A stretch of DNA of 64,000 nt from Panulirus ornatus (Eukaryota; Arthropoda; Malacostraca; Decapoda; Palinuridae): the NCBI RefSeq assembly GCF_036320965.1, contig NC_092271.1, forward strand, positions 27,370,536 to 27,434,535. The letters are read 5' to 3'. This document shows, in pieces, positions 28,985-45,608 of the stretch. The notes below the pieces were generated by a model. The model had not been told where the DNA came from. It ran no database searches and worked only from the letters and a program-made list of their open reading frames with translations. Position 1 is the stretch's first letter. Every line of letters starts with the position of its first letter. The translations under genes were made by a program, and so were the position numbers.

Positions 28985-29619
28985 GTACCTCTCCCAATAT
29001 CCCAATAAACCCACCCCTTGGGACTGACTGACTGCTCGAAGCAATTTAAGCTCAGTTAGGTCAAATAAAGCATTGCCTTCTGTACGATACGCCAAGATAA
29101 CTGGCATAGAGGCAGCACCAAGTCACTGGAGACGCCTGGTCTATACCCTGCAAGATGACGTAATCTGTTAACTTGGGGGGAATACGTCGAGACGTAACTT
29201 TGAGATGGAACGTAATGACTAATAAGACTGTTGAGGTTAGCATATTGTTTTCGTTTATGTGTCTCTCTCGTCCTGGTTTTGGGAAGCTTAGTAAATCGTT
29301 TATTCCTTACATGTGGCGGTGGAGACTATCCATCTGTCTCTCGAACACCTGATGTCTAATTCCCCTCCTTGGCCCAGGTGACTGTCTATACTTTCTACCT
29401 CGTCAACAAGTGGGCTGCTGGTATATCCAGTCCATATAAAAACACACTCGCTCCATCTCACGCATAACACCCGACGACGACACACGTAAGTATCATAACG
29501 ACTCAGTTATTCATAACGCATAGACTTTCCTGCGGCGAGAGAGACACGCGCGCTGACTCTGCGACATGCCGTCGTAGGTCCTCGCAAGTAGGTAGAGATT
29601 AGACATGACCCAGTGTTCT

Positions 29620-29620
<1 letters not shown>

Positions 29621-29675
<55 letters not shown>
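29621..29675. repeat. (GA)n microsatellite
   Basis: Uninterrupted GA run of about 55 bp. Confidence 0.97.
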
Positions 29676-29678
<3 letters not shown>

Positions 29679-30744
29679 GACCAATGTATGAATTTTGGGG
29701 CCTCAGATCAAGACTGCCTCTTCCCTTCATCCCCTCGTGAAAACAGGGGGTTCATTGTGGCAGTGGTGATCTATCACCACACTTCCTAAGCTGAGGATTT
29801 AAGACAAAAAAAAAAAAGAATAAAAAAAGAGAAATCAGAAGTCGAGCAGAAGGAGGGAATATAAGTTACATGCATTGTGCCGGGCTGGCAGCAAGTGGTA
29901 CAGCGACAAATACGGGTAAAGCGCTGCACCAAGTTGCCAACTTGCGCCGCAGGTGCTGGTAATTCCCAGGTTGCGGTCGTCTCCTGCGGTCACGCCGCCT
30001 CCTGCCTCCTGCTTGGAGACCCGGCAACAAGGTCTTATGGCCGAGTGTGTGTGCGAGAGAGAGGGAGGGACACGCCAAACACCGCGGCGCCCGAGTAGAA
30101 CGAGATTTTAGTGGAGGATTTAAATTATCAAACATGGCAATTCGTGCAACAGGTATGCAGAGAAAGTCTCCGCCCCTGTCAGGGTTAGCGCGAGGTGCCC
30201 AAGCCGTCCCTCTCCTCCTCCATTATTACCACCGTTGCCTCACTCGTTATCGGCACCTAGCACACCTCCCTGGCGTCCATATGTACGCCAGGCGACTGAT
30301 CTCACCAAGGGATGGCCCGGGTGTGCTCCTGTCGGTGAGGCTGCCGCTGAGGGCGTGGAGAGGGCGCTGGGTGTGGCAACACTGCAAGGGTCAGCAACGG
30401 TTGCCCGCCGAGCCAGGCCTCACCCACCCTCTCCGGCATTTCTCAATTAAAATGGAAATGAACAGAAAAATTAATAAAAGTTCGAGACGGTTCTTGCTTA
30501 TGAGAGATGGATATGCCACTAATTACCGAGTGAGGAAGTTTTATTAACTTGTGAGTGTCAGCTTTTTATCCTTATCTATCTATTTATCTATCTCCTTATT
30601 TAGCTCTACATGGGTATTGTTTTTGGGATATGGCGGTAACCGTAACTGTACCCGAGTTTATATGAAGGGAAGTCTCAAGATAACGGATGTTTTCATGAAT
30701 AAACCAATGATTTGAACATCATCATAAAACCCATGCCTCTCTTA
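29676..30744. other. Intergenic, no recognisable gene
   Basis: The longest plus frame (30047-30547) is Arg/Leu-rich, starts in a GA-rich stretch and shows no domain. Confidence 0.5.
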
Positions 30745-30870
30745 CTGCAATGGTTAGCGTTGCGACCCCCCAATTTCACGGACCCGGGTTCGATTCCTTG
30801 GCAGGGCAGCAGCCGGCTCACACCGAACCTAGCTGTTCATCTTCCCCTTTGGGATTAGTCGGTGAATGGC
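30745..30870 (+). mobile_element. tRNA-derived SINE copy
   Basis: aatggttagcgttgcgac (A-box-like) is followed about 30 bp later by a strong B box, ccgggttcgattcc, then ccggctcacaccgaacct and agctgttcatcttcc. The copy at 56463 has the same order (gctcacagccaatcc, agctgttcatcctcc). Pol III box spacing and the shared non-tRNA body indicate a SINE rather than a tRNA gene. Confidence 0.7.
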
Positions 30871-30894
30871 GTATGGTGGGGTGTTTTCGCCCTA

Positions 30895-30975
30895 TCTCAT
30901 GCACCCACCTGCATGTCTAGCCCCCGAGCGCTCGAAGCATCTTTCACTCCATCCTTCCAACTCCTCCTGTTATGT
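30895..30975 (-). pseudogene. RTE-like ORF fragment (C-terminal)
   Basis: On minus, agttggaaggatggagtgaa and downstream codons read SWKDGVK...RGLDMQ. This matches the WRWKDGVK...DRGLNMQ end of the RTE copies at 52305 and 58597, with many substitutions. Only about 25 codons remain. Confidence 0.6.
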
Positions 30976-30982
30976 GTGATGC

Positions 30983-31075
30983 ACACATATGGTCAAGACT
31001 TGGCACATATGTACAAGGTTAAGAGATGGAGCAACACGAGTGTAAAACCCTCTCTCACCTCGCAATACATAACAC
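30983..31075 (-). mobile_element. GT-flanked ~100-bp element
   Basis: On minus it reads ggttttacactcgtgttgct, then ccatctcttaaccttgtaca, matching copies at 38353 and 45464. It lies directly beside the RTE fragment. Read on plus it gives a YKVKRWSNTSVK-like frame also seen in the other copies. Confidence 0.65.
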
Positions 31076-31137
31076 GTAAGCAACATCTATTTTTTTTTTC
31101 TCCGTATAAGGTCGAGTTCCCTCAGTGTGTTACAGAA

Positions 31138-31397
31138 TTCACCTGCTGCACTCGAATCACTACATGGAGTCGCGGCTGATGCACTCAAGTCCCTACACGT
31201 GCACTCAAGTCACAGCTAATACACTCATGTCGTATGCTAAAGCACTCGCGTGTCAGTGATAGTGCACTGACTTCTGATAATGCGCTCGAGAACCACTGCC
31301 AGTGCACACGAGTCACTGCTAGTGCTCATGAGTCACTGCTAGTGCCCTCACATCACTAGCAGTACACTTTAGTCACTGCTAGCGTACCTCAAGTACC
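31138..31397 (+). repeat. Degenerate ~22-bp tandem repeat
   Basis: cactcaagtcactgctagtg-like units recur about ten times, best preserved at 31300-31390 (gagtcactgctagtg, gtcactgctagcg). Confidence 0.82.
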
Positions 31398-31530
31398 AGA
31401 CTAGCTAATTTCGATCAAAACAAACCGTAAGGTCTCGTTGCCGGCAACTTGAACAATAGATTGCATAAGCTTTAAGAAATCCGTGCCAGCTGCCAACCAG
31501 CCCCGACATTTGCATTAAGTCCTGTTGAAA

Positions 31531-31964
<434 letters not shown>

Positions 31965-32025
<61 letters not shown>
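31965..32025. repeat. (TA)n microsatellite
   Basis: About 60 bp TA run forming the right bracket of the short element. Confidence 0.97.
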
Positions 32026-32026
<1 letters not shown>

Positions 32027-33095
32027 CCTAAGAAACCTTGTGAGTAAAGCCCAAGATTTCAGGGAAACAAAATAGACACGAGAATAACAAAACTGTTGAA
32101 GAATCCGCTAGAAAACTTATGTGCAACCCTGAATTTTAAGTCGGAAAGCCACGCCATAAGCTGGATATAATTCTTACCTTGGACGAGCAGTTTTCGAGAC
32201 GTGATACATCATCTGAGCATAAACATGTCGTTCCAAATGGTCAGGGATATCGCTGACGTCTGGCAATATTATCATGGACTCGAAAATAACAGGCTCCTCC
32301 CATATGATCTGAACCCAGACATGATATTGGTCGACAAACATGTATTGTTTATAAAAGTAAAGGCGATAAAACCTCTTTGTGCATAATCTGGTTCTCAGAA
32401 AGTAAAGTATTTAGTGATAACTCAAGTTCTACGAAGAGATTATTGATAAACAAAAAAAAAAGATATCAAAGAAGCCATGAATACAAAATCGATTAAAATA
32501 CTTATGAATATATTTCGTGCTGACTTTTCCGATTGTGCAGAAGAAAAATGGGGAAATGTTTTTTAAAAGGTTAGCTTCCACGGAGTACATTAAATAATAA
32601 AAAAAAATTATCATTTACTTGCGGACTATGAAATAGTACCCGACCCGAAATGCGACGCTTGAATGTCAGAATGTTTGAAGGGCAGTTATACACATCTTGG
32701 GACATTCGTATGTAATGCTGAAATATGGCGAACACAGTAAGCGTTTGGTGAAGAGCTTGGAACAGACGAAATCTTGAAGTGACTGTAAATAATGTTGGTG
32801 ACTGGATGAGGTAAAAAGGACACAAATGGGGGATATCTGAATGTGGTGATCGGATATCAGGTAAGTGATTAGATGAGACGGTCGGAAATAATGTAGATGA
32901 TTGGATGAGACGGTCAGAAATAATGACACGGGGTTTTAGTGACTGTACGTGTGGCAAGGACCATATAAGAACCAGGGTGGTGTTTCTTTTCTAATTCTTT
33001 AGTATGGGTCCGGATGGGCGTTGGTCACCTCCGTTACTGACACAATAATCACCCCTATATCCCCACACAGTTTGGAGAATAAGGCATTGTTTTTA
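32026..33095. other. Intergenic, A/T-rich, small direct repeat
   Basis: A two-copy 32-bp repeat (tgattagatgagacggtc) starts at 32866 and 32898. A 61-codon plus frame at 32201-32386 has no recognisable family. Confidence 0.55.
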
Positions 33096-33138
33096 CACAC
33101 ACACACACAGACACACACACACACACACACACACACAC
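33096..33138. repeat. (AC)n microsatellite
   Basis: AC run with one agac interruption. Confidence 0.95.
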
Positions 33139-34018
<880 letters not shown>

Positions 34019-34136
34019 GCTGGTCCGTGTACATAAGGTGTAGGTTGGCTTCTGAGAAAAGCTCATGGCGACGCCCATGTCAGCAGTAAACTCATGTTCA
34101 GGTCATAAGAATTATCTTAAATCTTCTTCAGATGTA

Positions 34137-34138
<2 letters not shown>

Positions 34139-34197
<59 letters not shown>
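34139..34197. repeat. (CA)n microsatellite
   Basis: Uninterrupted CA run of about 58 bp. Confidence 0.97.
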
Positions 34198-34198
<1 letters not shown>

Positions 34199-35243
34199 CA
34201 CCGTCGTACATCATGGAGAAACGTCATGAATAATATAGAAAAAGGATCCTCGACTTTAAAGAGTTAATTAAGAAGTTATATAAAGAACAGGTAAAATTAT
34301 GATCTGTGATTATCATATAAAGAGCAGGTAATATTATGATCTGTGATTCCTGGCAACGTAGGCGAAACTGAAGAAGATCAAGCCAGCGGGAGAGGTCATA
34401 CGAGATCGGCCCAGGTTGATGGCATCTCAACAGCTTGACCTAACCCTTCCATGTACGTCCCCCCTGGGTCACACAGGGTCACAATAGCCTGTCACTGCTT
34501 GACATAGACAAGTATTACTTTCATAAACTTGAAACATTTATCAGCTCCCTCCTTGCGTCAGGCTTCCGAGGACATATTAGACTGGCGACCCGCTCTAAGG
34601 CAGCAGGAGGGAGGCAAAGTCGAAGCTGTTTGTTCTGAGACTTGAAATGATACATACATACATACATACATACATACACAGAGAGAAATACGACGGGGAT
34701 CCTAATGGCATTTTCTCGTTCTTGTAACGACAGAATGTGTGTACGTCCCTCGCGTGACGGGAAGTAAAGGCACTGGGTCAGGACATGGAGTACGTGCACT
34801 TCCGCTGCTGAGACACTGGGTCACATGGGAGTAGGGTACGCGTCTCCAGACCGACGGTCCATGGCTAGACAGAAGCATCACCGGACCAGTCGTCTTACAA
34901 GCATCGCGTCACGGGACAATCCGCCCGTCACTGGACATTCATTCACTCCCAGGTGATCCGCATTTGAATATCCCGCTCGCCGCAGGACACAGTCGCTACC
35001 TCATGATCACTGATCACACGACTCATCACAAGTTAATCTACTGCCACGATCACATGAAGTCCCTGGGCAGAGAAAAATCCGACGACAACCCATACAGTGG
35101 TGATGGTATTCCAGCTTGTGAATGATGGAGGAAGACAACGGAATAAGATGATACACGTGATCACTACGAGGAAGATCAGTACGATGAAATACATCATACG
35201 AGATGGAAGGCTGAAGGAGGAGCACCATCCGAACACGCCAAGA
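34198..35243. other. Intergenic, small direct repeats
   Basis: A two-copy ~37-bp repeat (tataaag at 34279 and 34316, each followed by attatgatctgtgatt) and a short (ATAC)n at about 34650-34679. No gene recognised. Confidence 0.6.

Positions 35244-35329
<86 letters not shown>
35244..35329. repeat. (TA)n microsatellite
   Basis: TA run with one catata interruption near its start. Confidence 0.97.
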
Positions 35330-35332
<3 letters not shown>

Positions 35333-35527
35333 GATAAATTACAAAAGAACACGTGATTCACGAATATGGTATTGGCCACAAGGAAAATGAAACACAAAGA
35401 TTCGAATATATGAAACTTTCGCAGTTGCTTGCTTTACTTTTCAATCGTGATATGAGTGAGACCGTAAATATTAAGCACACACGACCAATCAGTGCACACC
35501 CATGATCACGAAACCGTTCACACGTGT

Positions 35528-35620
35528 ATGTAATTCCGTGCACCCGGTGTGGTGTTCCCGCCTACACAGACTACAGTGTCCCATGGTTCGATCCCTCTCC
35601 CACACGGACATGTCATGCGG
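35528..35620 (+). mobile_element. Possible SINE-like remnant
   Basis: gtgtggtgttcccgcctac is followed by catggttcgatccct, a B-box-like sequence at SINE-like spacing. The body does not clearly match the other copies, so this is tentative. Confidence 0.3.
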
Positions 35621-36165
35621 CTATCACCTGGGGAAACTAATGTGATAACTGCCATTAAACGAAGGGTAATCACCTTGTGATCCCGGGCGACACCAAGCCA
35701 CACGCCATGGTTGAGCACTGAGTACAAGTCAACGAAGCCAATTACCGTAATGCAATGGCACGTGGTGAGGGCGTGGCGGCGGCCGGGGAGGGGCGGCTGG
35801 TTCGAATACAATAAAGCGGGTTCGCTCGGTGCTCCGAATTCCGTCGTGGATATAATAATTCCTAGACATCTGACAGTCAAAGCTGAGTGTACGAAAGAAG
35901 ACATATGACAGGTTTCCTTTTGTTATCATGGACTTTGTCTATCTCCAGTAACGTAGCGCACAAATACAGCATTAAACAAGTTACTGAAACATGAGGTTCC
36001 ACGGAACGATTGAAATTAACACATGCAAGCCAGGATCGATTAAACGCCCAGAAAATGTTGAACAACATGACAGAATTTATCGCTTCACCGCTCAAGTCCT
36101 TGCACTAGAACTACGCACTTCACATTGTCACAGGTTGACTTACTTAATAATGTCCTCCTTCGATG

Positions 36166-36167
<2 letters not shown>

Positions 36168-36238
<71 letters not shown>
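36168..36238. repeat. (TA)n microsatellite
   Basis: Uninterrupted TA run of about 70 bp. Confidence 0.97.
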
Positions 36239-36239
<1 letters not shown>

Positions 36240-37076
36240 CCTGTGTGCGTCATTCATGATAATAAGGGAGCTGTAAGAAAAATGAGAGACACGTAAATAA
36301 ATGATTTCAGACATACAGAAAACGTGAAACTGGAAGAAACCTTGAACAGACGTCCATCATTATGTGTTGCGAAATTATAATCCATCTCCACGTTTTCTCC
36401 AGTGACCCAGATCGTATGCCCTGAGCAAAGAAAAGACGGTAATATCTCGGTGAAAAAGACCCCCCCCCCCCCTCAAAACAGCTTGGCATGGGAGATAAAG
36501 GCTCAACAGAAGATTGATATCACCTGGAGGGTTATTGAGAACGACAAGGCTAGTGGGCAACCAGAGGAGTATTGAGGTCTGGAGAGTTGCCGGAGGTGAC
36601 TCGTTTGGTCTCGTAAGTCTGGAGAACGTGATCCAAGAACAACAACTTTATTTTTTCCCCATTGATGGAAAAAAGCAGCTCTCCTCCCTCCCTCCCTCCC
36701 TCAGCCTGCAGGAACTCAGCCAAGATCCGTCCAGCTGTGCCACCCCTGACTGACACGATCCACTTCGATCCACTTGAGCCCTACCGGACCCCTCCTCCTC
36801 TTGAGCAACCCCCTCGATCCTCCCCCATAACGTCGCATCCCCCCCACCCCCACCAACCCCTCCAGCAACTTCTGGGACACGTGCTTCGATGACACTCCAC
36901 CACCCTCCCCACCTTACCTCAACACACCCACATCAACCACGCCCTCTTACCCCATTCTCTTACCTAAATACATATATATACATATATCCAGGCCAGCAAC
37001 ACCCTCTTACTTCATTTTCTTGACGTGACACACCCATAATACCGCAGTCAACACTCCAATTTCGTTTCCCCGTCTT

Positions 37077-37079
<3 letters not shown>
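36239..37079. other. Intergenic, C-rich at 36650-36960
   Basis: Includes an 11-C run near 36463-36473 and a C/T-rich stretch. No gene seen. Confidence 0.5.
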
Positions 37080-37147
<68 letters not shown>

Positions 37148-37151
37148 ACAC
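37080..37151. repeat. (AC)n microsatellite
   Basis: AC run of about 70 bp with one ctcac change near 37141. Confidence 0.97.
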
Positions 37152-37461
37152 AAATATAAACTTCTACATCATATTACAAACACGTAGACAAGAATGATGT
37201 TAAAGCTCATGTTGATCATAGCCTGATATAAAGCTCAAACAATTCTCTGTACAGTCTATCTGTCGGACTTACGACGACAGACTTCTGACACCCTTTATAA
37301 AAAAAAAAAAAAATGCCTTCTCTCAGATTGTATCTACATATTTCTATAGTCATATAAGACTATTTGAGAGCAAAACCCAAATATTCATCACATTATTAAA
37401 CATCACGAGATCTTCATAAATTGCATCACTGAAGGACAGTTGTACTGATAACCACTGCGAA

Positions 37462-37463
<2 letters not shown>

Positions 37464-37550
<87 letters not shown>
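37464..37550. repeat. (CT)n microsatellite
   Basis: Uninterrupted CT run of about 86 bp. Confidence 0.97.
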
Positions 37551-37551
<1 letters not shown>

Positions 37552-37672
37552 TTTCATGGGTCTCGTGCAGCTTCGACCAGAATCAGATGTACGGAAATGA
37601 AGGACTCATTTGGCGTGACAATTTCTTCAGCAAAACTGTACTCGTTTTCGTCTATTGAGAGAGATACAAATG

Positions 37673-37982
<310 letters not shown>

Positions 37983-38321
37983 CGAACGAAAATTGGTTTA
38001 CTTCTAAAATCACAATTCATCTTCACTGTTGTTAACGTGACGCTACGTGATGCAGACAGCAGCCACCACCACAGGTGTGGCTCGGGCCAGCACCACCTCC
38101 CTGGTCACCACCACCGCCCGCACGCCCACCTCACCTGCGACGGAGACTTCAACAGGGAAGCAGTACAGAGCTACGACACCTCACGTTCTCCAGTGTCTCT
38201 CAGGTGCAGCTCTATCTCCTGTGGTCCAGTCACACGCCACATGTTTCATTTAGCTTCACGATCTCTCGTGAGATCCATGTGTGTTCATGCCGGTAGATGC
38301 TGATGTCTGCAGGAGCTTAGC

Positions 38322-38352
<31 letters not shown>
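38322..38352. repeat. (GT)n microsatellite
   Basis: About 31 bp GT run forming the left bracket of the element at 38353. Confidence 0.95.
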
Positions 38353-38354
<2 letters not shown>

Positions 38355-38459
38355 TTACTCTTCACGACTATTGTATGTGTGTTACTGGGAGAGAGGTCTG
38401 CACTAGCGTTGCCCCGTCTCTTAACTTTGTATGTGTGTACTGTGTCTTCACTCCTACCT

Positions 38460-38461
<2 letters not shown>
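38353..38461 (+). mobile_element. GT-flanked ~100-bp element, bracketed copy
   Basis: Starts gattactc at the end of (GT)n, has core gagaggtctgcactagcgtt, then gccccgtctcttaactttgt, and ends ctcctacctg at the start of (AC)n. With 45464-45554 it defines the family: a unique body of about 90-110 bp, (GT)n or (TA)n on its left and (AC)n on its right. Confidence 0.7.

Positions 38462-38501
<40 letters not shown>
38462..38501. repeat. (AC)n microsatellite
   Basis: About 40 bp AC run between the GT-flanked element and the SINE. In SINE orientation it is the element's (TG)n tail. Confidence 0.95.
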
Positions 38502-38503
<2 letters not shown>

Positions 38504-38650
38504 CCCAGCCTGAGTCAGGCATCTGTATATCGACCTGCCCCGAGTGAAGGATGAACACCTGCGATGGTGTGTGGGCCGACTGCCACGTGGGCCTAGGATT
38601 TGAACCCATGACTCATAGTCAGCATCGCTGACCACCATACCACGGAGGCG

Positions 38651-38655
<5 letters not shown>
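38502..38655 (-). mobile_element. tRNA-derived SINE with (TG)n tail
   Basis: On minus: cgcctccgtggtatggtggt, cagcgatgctgactatgagt (A-box region), gggttcaaatcct (B box), then a body ending with gttcatccttc and gtcgatatacag, and then (TG)n. Head, box spacing and body order match the plus copy at 56463, which also ends in (GT)n. Confidence 0.75.

Positions 38656-38697
<42 letters not shown>
38656..38697. repeat. (GT)n microsatellite
   Basis: About 42 bp GT run touching the SINE 5' end. Confidence 0.95.
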
Positions 38698-38699
<2 letters not shown>

Positions 38700-39001
38700 C
38701 GTTCACAGAAGGGTTAAAATTGAGTTCTTAAAATATATTCTGGCAAGAGACTGAACAAAGAGCAGGAGTTTGGTGACGGAGTGAACACTTGGTATGATTA
38801 AATGAATGATAATCTTAAAACGCAAACGCTCACAATGAGACGGAAATGACGAGAGAAAACTTGCTCAGAGAATAATGTAGTTAAGGATAACATAAGATTA
38901 CTTCAGAGGCAAAGTGTATAATGAGGACCTTCGTGAATGAGAGTAAGAGGAAACACTATTGAATATAATAACATGTGAATCAGTAAATCAGAAGTGTTAT
39001 T

Positions 39002-41246
<2,245 letters not shown>

Positions 41247-41260
41247 TGTACACACACAAA

Positions 41261-41336
41261 CCACCAACAGCCAGGATCGAACCCGGGACCCCGCCTGTTA
41301 CACAGTGTTCCCGGGTTCGATCCTAGCTGTTGGAGG
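41261..41336. other. Inverted repeat with a B-box-like motif in each arm
   Basis: Left arm 41264-41288 (ccaacagccaggatcgaacc, then cggga) pairs with right arm 41309-41333 (tcccgggttcgatcctagct, then gttgg) with one mismatch and a 20-nt loop. Pairing extends outward to about 41262/41335 with one more mismatch. The right arm carries gggttcgatcct, a pol III B-box-like sequence, and the left arm carries its mirror. (TA)n arrays lie on both sides. Confidence 0.93.
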
Positions 41337-41344
41337 ATTGTACG

Positions 41345-41345
<1 letters not shown>

Positions 41346-41402
<57 letters not shown>
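41346..41402. repeat. (TA)n microsatellite
   Basis: About 56 bp TA run between the hairpin and the short element. Confidence 0.97.
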
Positions 41403-41626
<224 letters not shown>

Positions 41627-41680
41627 ATTACTTTTTCACAATAAGGGGAGGGAGTTCTACACTCGTGAGGATCTTATCTC
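41627..41680 (+). mobile_element. GT-flanked element, partial copy
   Basis: gattact starts immediately after the repeat, followed by gggagggagttctacactcg. Similarity fades after about 41675. Confidence 0.55.
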
Positions 41681-41943
41681 CTGGAGCTTCTCTCCCAACA
41701 TACAAGTTCTTCAATTTTTCCATACTGTCAGCATCTACACTTTAGTCAATCTGATTTTGTTTTCCATTCGTCCAATTTTCTGATACTATAAAAGTAGTCC
41801 TTTTGCATCACTCCTGATGTAATTCTTTCATAACTTCACAATTCGTTCTCTGGTTGTTCTACCTCTGAATTTTTCGAAGAACAGTTCAATATTGACGTCA
41901 CCAAACTGGTTCTGGAAGCTGAAGGTTGTGATCAAGTCACTCC

Positions 41944-41948
<5 letters not shown>

Positions 41949-42038
<90 letters not shown>
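41949..42038. repeat. (GT)n microsatellite
   Basis: Uninterrupted GT run of about 90 bp. Confidence 0.97.
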
Positions 42039-42042
<4 letters not shown>

Positions 42043-42466
42043 GTCCCAAGCACCATTAATCAAGCAGCTCACAAAACAGGTTTCTTCGAGGAAACAAATA
42101 TGCTCATTTTCTATCCTAAATAAGTAATTAATATTCCTGTGTGATATTTGCTGGCATATCTATAAGTTCATAGAAAAAGGTTTATCTATGTAGTCATTTC
42201 TTACTAAGACCATTATAGAAGTTACTAATTCTAAGGTCATCATATAACTCCTTATTTCTGGGGCCATTTAAATCCATTATTTACGGGTACTGACTCACAC
42301 CAGAGGCGCTCTCTCGGGAGAACGTGTTCATCGTAAACACTTCCGACACAATTACAGCCCTTGGGTACGCCAAGGGTCGGGGCAGACGAGATGGGTCCCC
42401 AGCACGTGGCTCACCCGCCCCCTCCCAGGTCCGGACGCACGTGAGTAGAAGCTTGGAGGCACGCAC

Positions 42467-42467
<1 letters not shown>
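42039..42467. other. Intergenic, nothing recognised
   Basis: Ordinary sequence without gene or repeat signal. Confidence 0.5.

Positions 42468-42554
<87 letters not shown>
42468..42554. repeat. (GA)n microsatellite
   Basis: Uninterrupted GA run of about 87 bp. Confidence 0.97.
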
Positions 42555-42557
<3 letters not shown>

Positions 42558-42822
42558 ACTTACGAGTACTTACAAGGATGAGATTTGGCCAGACTGGCAG
42601 TGCTTACCACACGTCTTGCTTCATGCATTAAGACTGTTTTTCTCGGCCGCCACCTGTGTTATTATGTAATCATTGATCCTTGGTTCATCTGGGATTGATT
42701 TCAACCATGTGTCACGTCTTCTTTTAAATGTTCCTGTAGCTGTTCGTACATCTTTGTCCGATTTATTTTCAGTATGTTCTATGATATTCTTGAAGACGGA
42801 ACGGTTCTGTATCTTACGTGTT

Positions 42823-42938
<116 letters not shown>

Positions 42939-43178
42939 AACTTGAAAATGAAATCCCACATGAGGGAAAGGTAACCCATCCTCCGTGATAGGAAGGTGAA
43001 CTTACCCTATGGAAGGGTAAACCAGCTACAGCCTGTCAGTAGGAGACAGTAGAGCGAGTGGGGTCTGTCTCCCGCGTTATCTCTAACCATCTGCCTCACG
43101 ATGATGTTTGGTAAATTTACAAGATTTGTAACATGGCCAAGGTTTCTTCCAATGTCACTTTAGTGCGCATCTTCCCTG

Positions 43179-43179
<1 letters not shown>

Positions 43180-43223
<44 letters not shown>
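43180..43223. repeat. (GT)n microsatellite
   Basis: About 44 bp GT run. Confidence 0.96.
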
Positions 43224-43224
<1 letters not shown>

Positions 43225-44744
43225 CACCCTCCCCCCGGGGTTGAACAATAGGCGGTCTGGTTGGAACATGTGATCGAAACCTTGGCAGAGGAACCTTCGG
43301 GTTGCACGTGTTCAGCAGCGTCCTTGTCGGCAAGTAACTGGTCCTGCTCTGTGGCTGGCAGGCTGTCAAGCTAGGATGTAGCTGGCTGGTGTTACGCGTC
43401 TGTCCACCTGTGTAGCTGGCTACCAGTGACGTCTGTCTAGCTAAGGTCACACCTTCTGGCTGACTCCTGTGCGTATTAAGCTCAAGTCACGCCTTCTAAC
43501 GCACTGTTGTGCCTGTGAGGCCGATGCGTAGCTGAGTGTTGCGTCTATGTAGCTGAGGTCACACTGCGTAGCTTCCAGCCCCTCCCCCTATCCCCAACGT
43601 GCATGGTGGAGTGGGGTCTTGCTTCTCTCCTCCTCATCCCTCACCCACAATCACCGCCATCACTACCGTTCTAACCCCACCATAACCCACCTCCCCATAA
43701 CAGCTACAGTCTCCTCCTCCTCCTCCTAACCCATGAATTCCTCAGCTGTCTCTTGTCAGACACTTCCTCCCATTAGCCCCTTATCGAAAGGCAGAATAAA
43801 CAAACAAAAACAGTTTTTTTTTTTCAGTTATGGAAATAATACGAGATTGAAAGATGAAATTATTAGATAGTAATTAAGTTTGACCGCACAAATATTTCTG
43901 AGAACTATTCCCCTTTAACCCGACTCCCATTTATATGGGACCAAATCAATCTCATTCAGCCTCTCTGTTATACGGAACTTAACGTCAGATGAGCTCTACT
44001 AAATGATGGCTTCCGCGGGCTTACACGCTGATGTGAGCTCATGCTTCTTCATTTTGTACAGCATTTGGATTCATCAAGTGATGCTCGAGTCTCTATATTC
44101 ACACCTCCATCTACAAACATGATCCAAACTCCATGAAAATAAAGATTAACCTCCAACATCAACTGAAGACTTCCTCACCTAATGTACCATTACAGTCATC
44201 ATACGAGAGGGTGGGGTTCAACCAGGCCACACCGCCTTGTGTCGCACCACCAAATCACTTTCACCCATCTATCGTCCCGGCTCGGGTGACTGCCCGAGAG
44301 CGCAGCGTGTTTGATGAATAACACGAACCATCAGTGACGATACTCCTGGCCACACGTAAATGTTACCCGATGCTCCACTTATGGCTCCGGTACACATCTA
44401 GGCTGCCCCCAGAGGTGAGCACGGGTGAGGCAAGATGACCTCCCTCTGGCTAACAGGTCTCAAACATATTTTTTCCCGGTAGGGAGGTGGGACGATGGGT
44501 CAGTTGCATGTGGGGAAAAAACCTACCGTAGGGCGGGTCATGGACATGCCCACGAAACCTTTAACCCCAAGAAAAAGCTATTACATAATTAGGAAGGGAA
44601 ACCAGAATACATCTGATCACACGGTAAACGAAGGTTGTCAGTACATTTGACTCGCGGACGAACACATATTGTACTGCATATCAACGACTATAGTGAATAA
44701 GTCTGATACCTCAGTGTGAACGTAATAATCAACCTCTTTCTGCG
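43224..44744. other. Intergenic with faint gtagctg-based repetition
   Basis: Between about 43370 and 43580 the motif tagctgaggtcac or tagctggct recurs irregularly, possibly an erased minisatellite. Nothing recognised after 43580. Confidence 0.45.
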
Positions 44745-44935
44745 TTTTACTATCCTTTTGCGTCTGTAGTGATGAGTAGGAGGGACTCTTCTTCTCTTGA
44801 TCATTCTATCAGCGTCTACAATAGTAACTGGGGAGGAATAATTCTGCTATACTATCTCCTCTCCATCTATAGCAGAAAATGGGACAGAGACTTGTGCTTT
44901 GCTATCACTCTATCCCTCTGTGTGAAATAGGAAGT
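44745..44935 (+). repeat. ~51-55-bp minisatellite family, locus 1
   Basis: Diverged units of the form ttttactatcc...ctgtagtgatgagtaggag recur about three times. The same unit is better preserved at 50743-50850. Confidence 0.6.
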
Positions 44936-45079
44936 TAGGATGCCACCACTTCTAGCCTCCAGCAGACAACCCCATACTTCATCATACCTGTTAACAGTTT
45001 CTCTCGTGCACTTCCATGTACATCTGTATATAGTTATGAAGGTTTAACCTTTGACCTGATCCTTGAAAAGTCAAGTCAA

Positions 45080-45172
45080 AGGCCAAGCTGTCATACTGTC
45101 AAAGAGCCATGCCTTCCCGTCGTGTTCGAGGGTCGTGCTGTCATGCTGAAGGGTCGTACCATCGTGTTCAAG
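45080..45172 (+). repeat. 21-bp minisatellite family, locus D
   Basis: Two recognisable forward units (gggtcgtgctgtcatgctga and gggtcgtaccatcgtgttca) with diverged partial units upstream. Confidence 0.8.
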
Positions 45173-45360
45173 TGGCTGCCGTGAAGGTAGCTCGCCCGCG
45201 GGAGCATGGCACATCTGGTGCGTGTCATTGTATATTCGTGAGCGTTGGTTCGTCACGCGTGACAGGAGGTAACAGTTACAGCCCGGCTGCATGTACCCTA
45301 CCACGGAGAAATATCACTGCAAAAGAAAAAACTCACCGCTCGTAGCATTCATTACCGACA

Positions 45361-45554
<194 letters not shown>

Positions 45555-45604
<50 letters not shown>
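45555..45604. repeat. (AC)n microsatellite
   Basis: About 50 bp AC run. Confidence 0.96.

Positions 45605-45608
<4 letters not shown>

Noticed and set aside
30775..30800. Possible tRNA gene from the B box ccgggttcgattcc
   Set aside because: No acceptor stem closes around it, and the downstream body is shared with other SINE copies.
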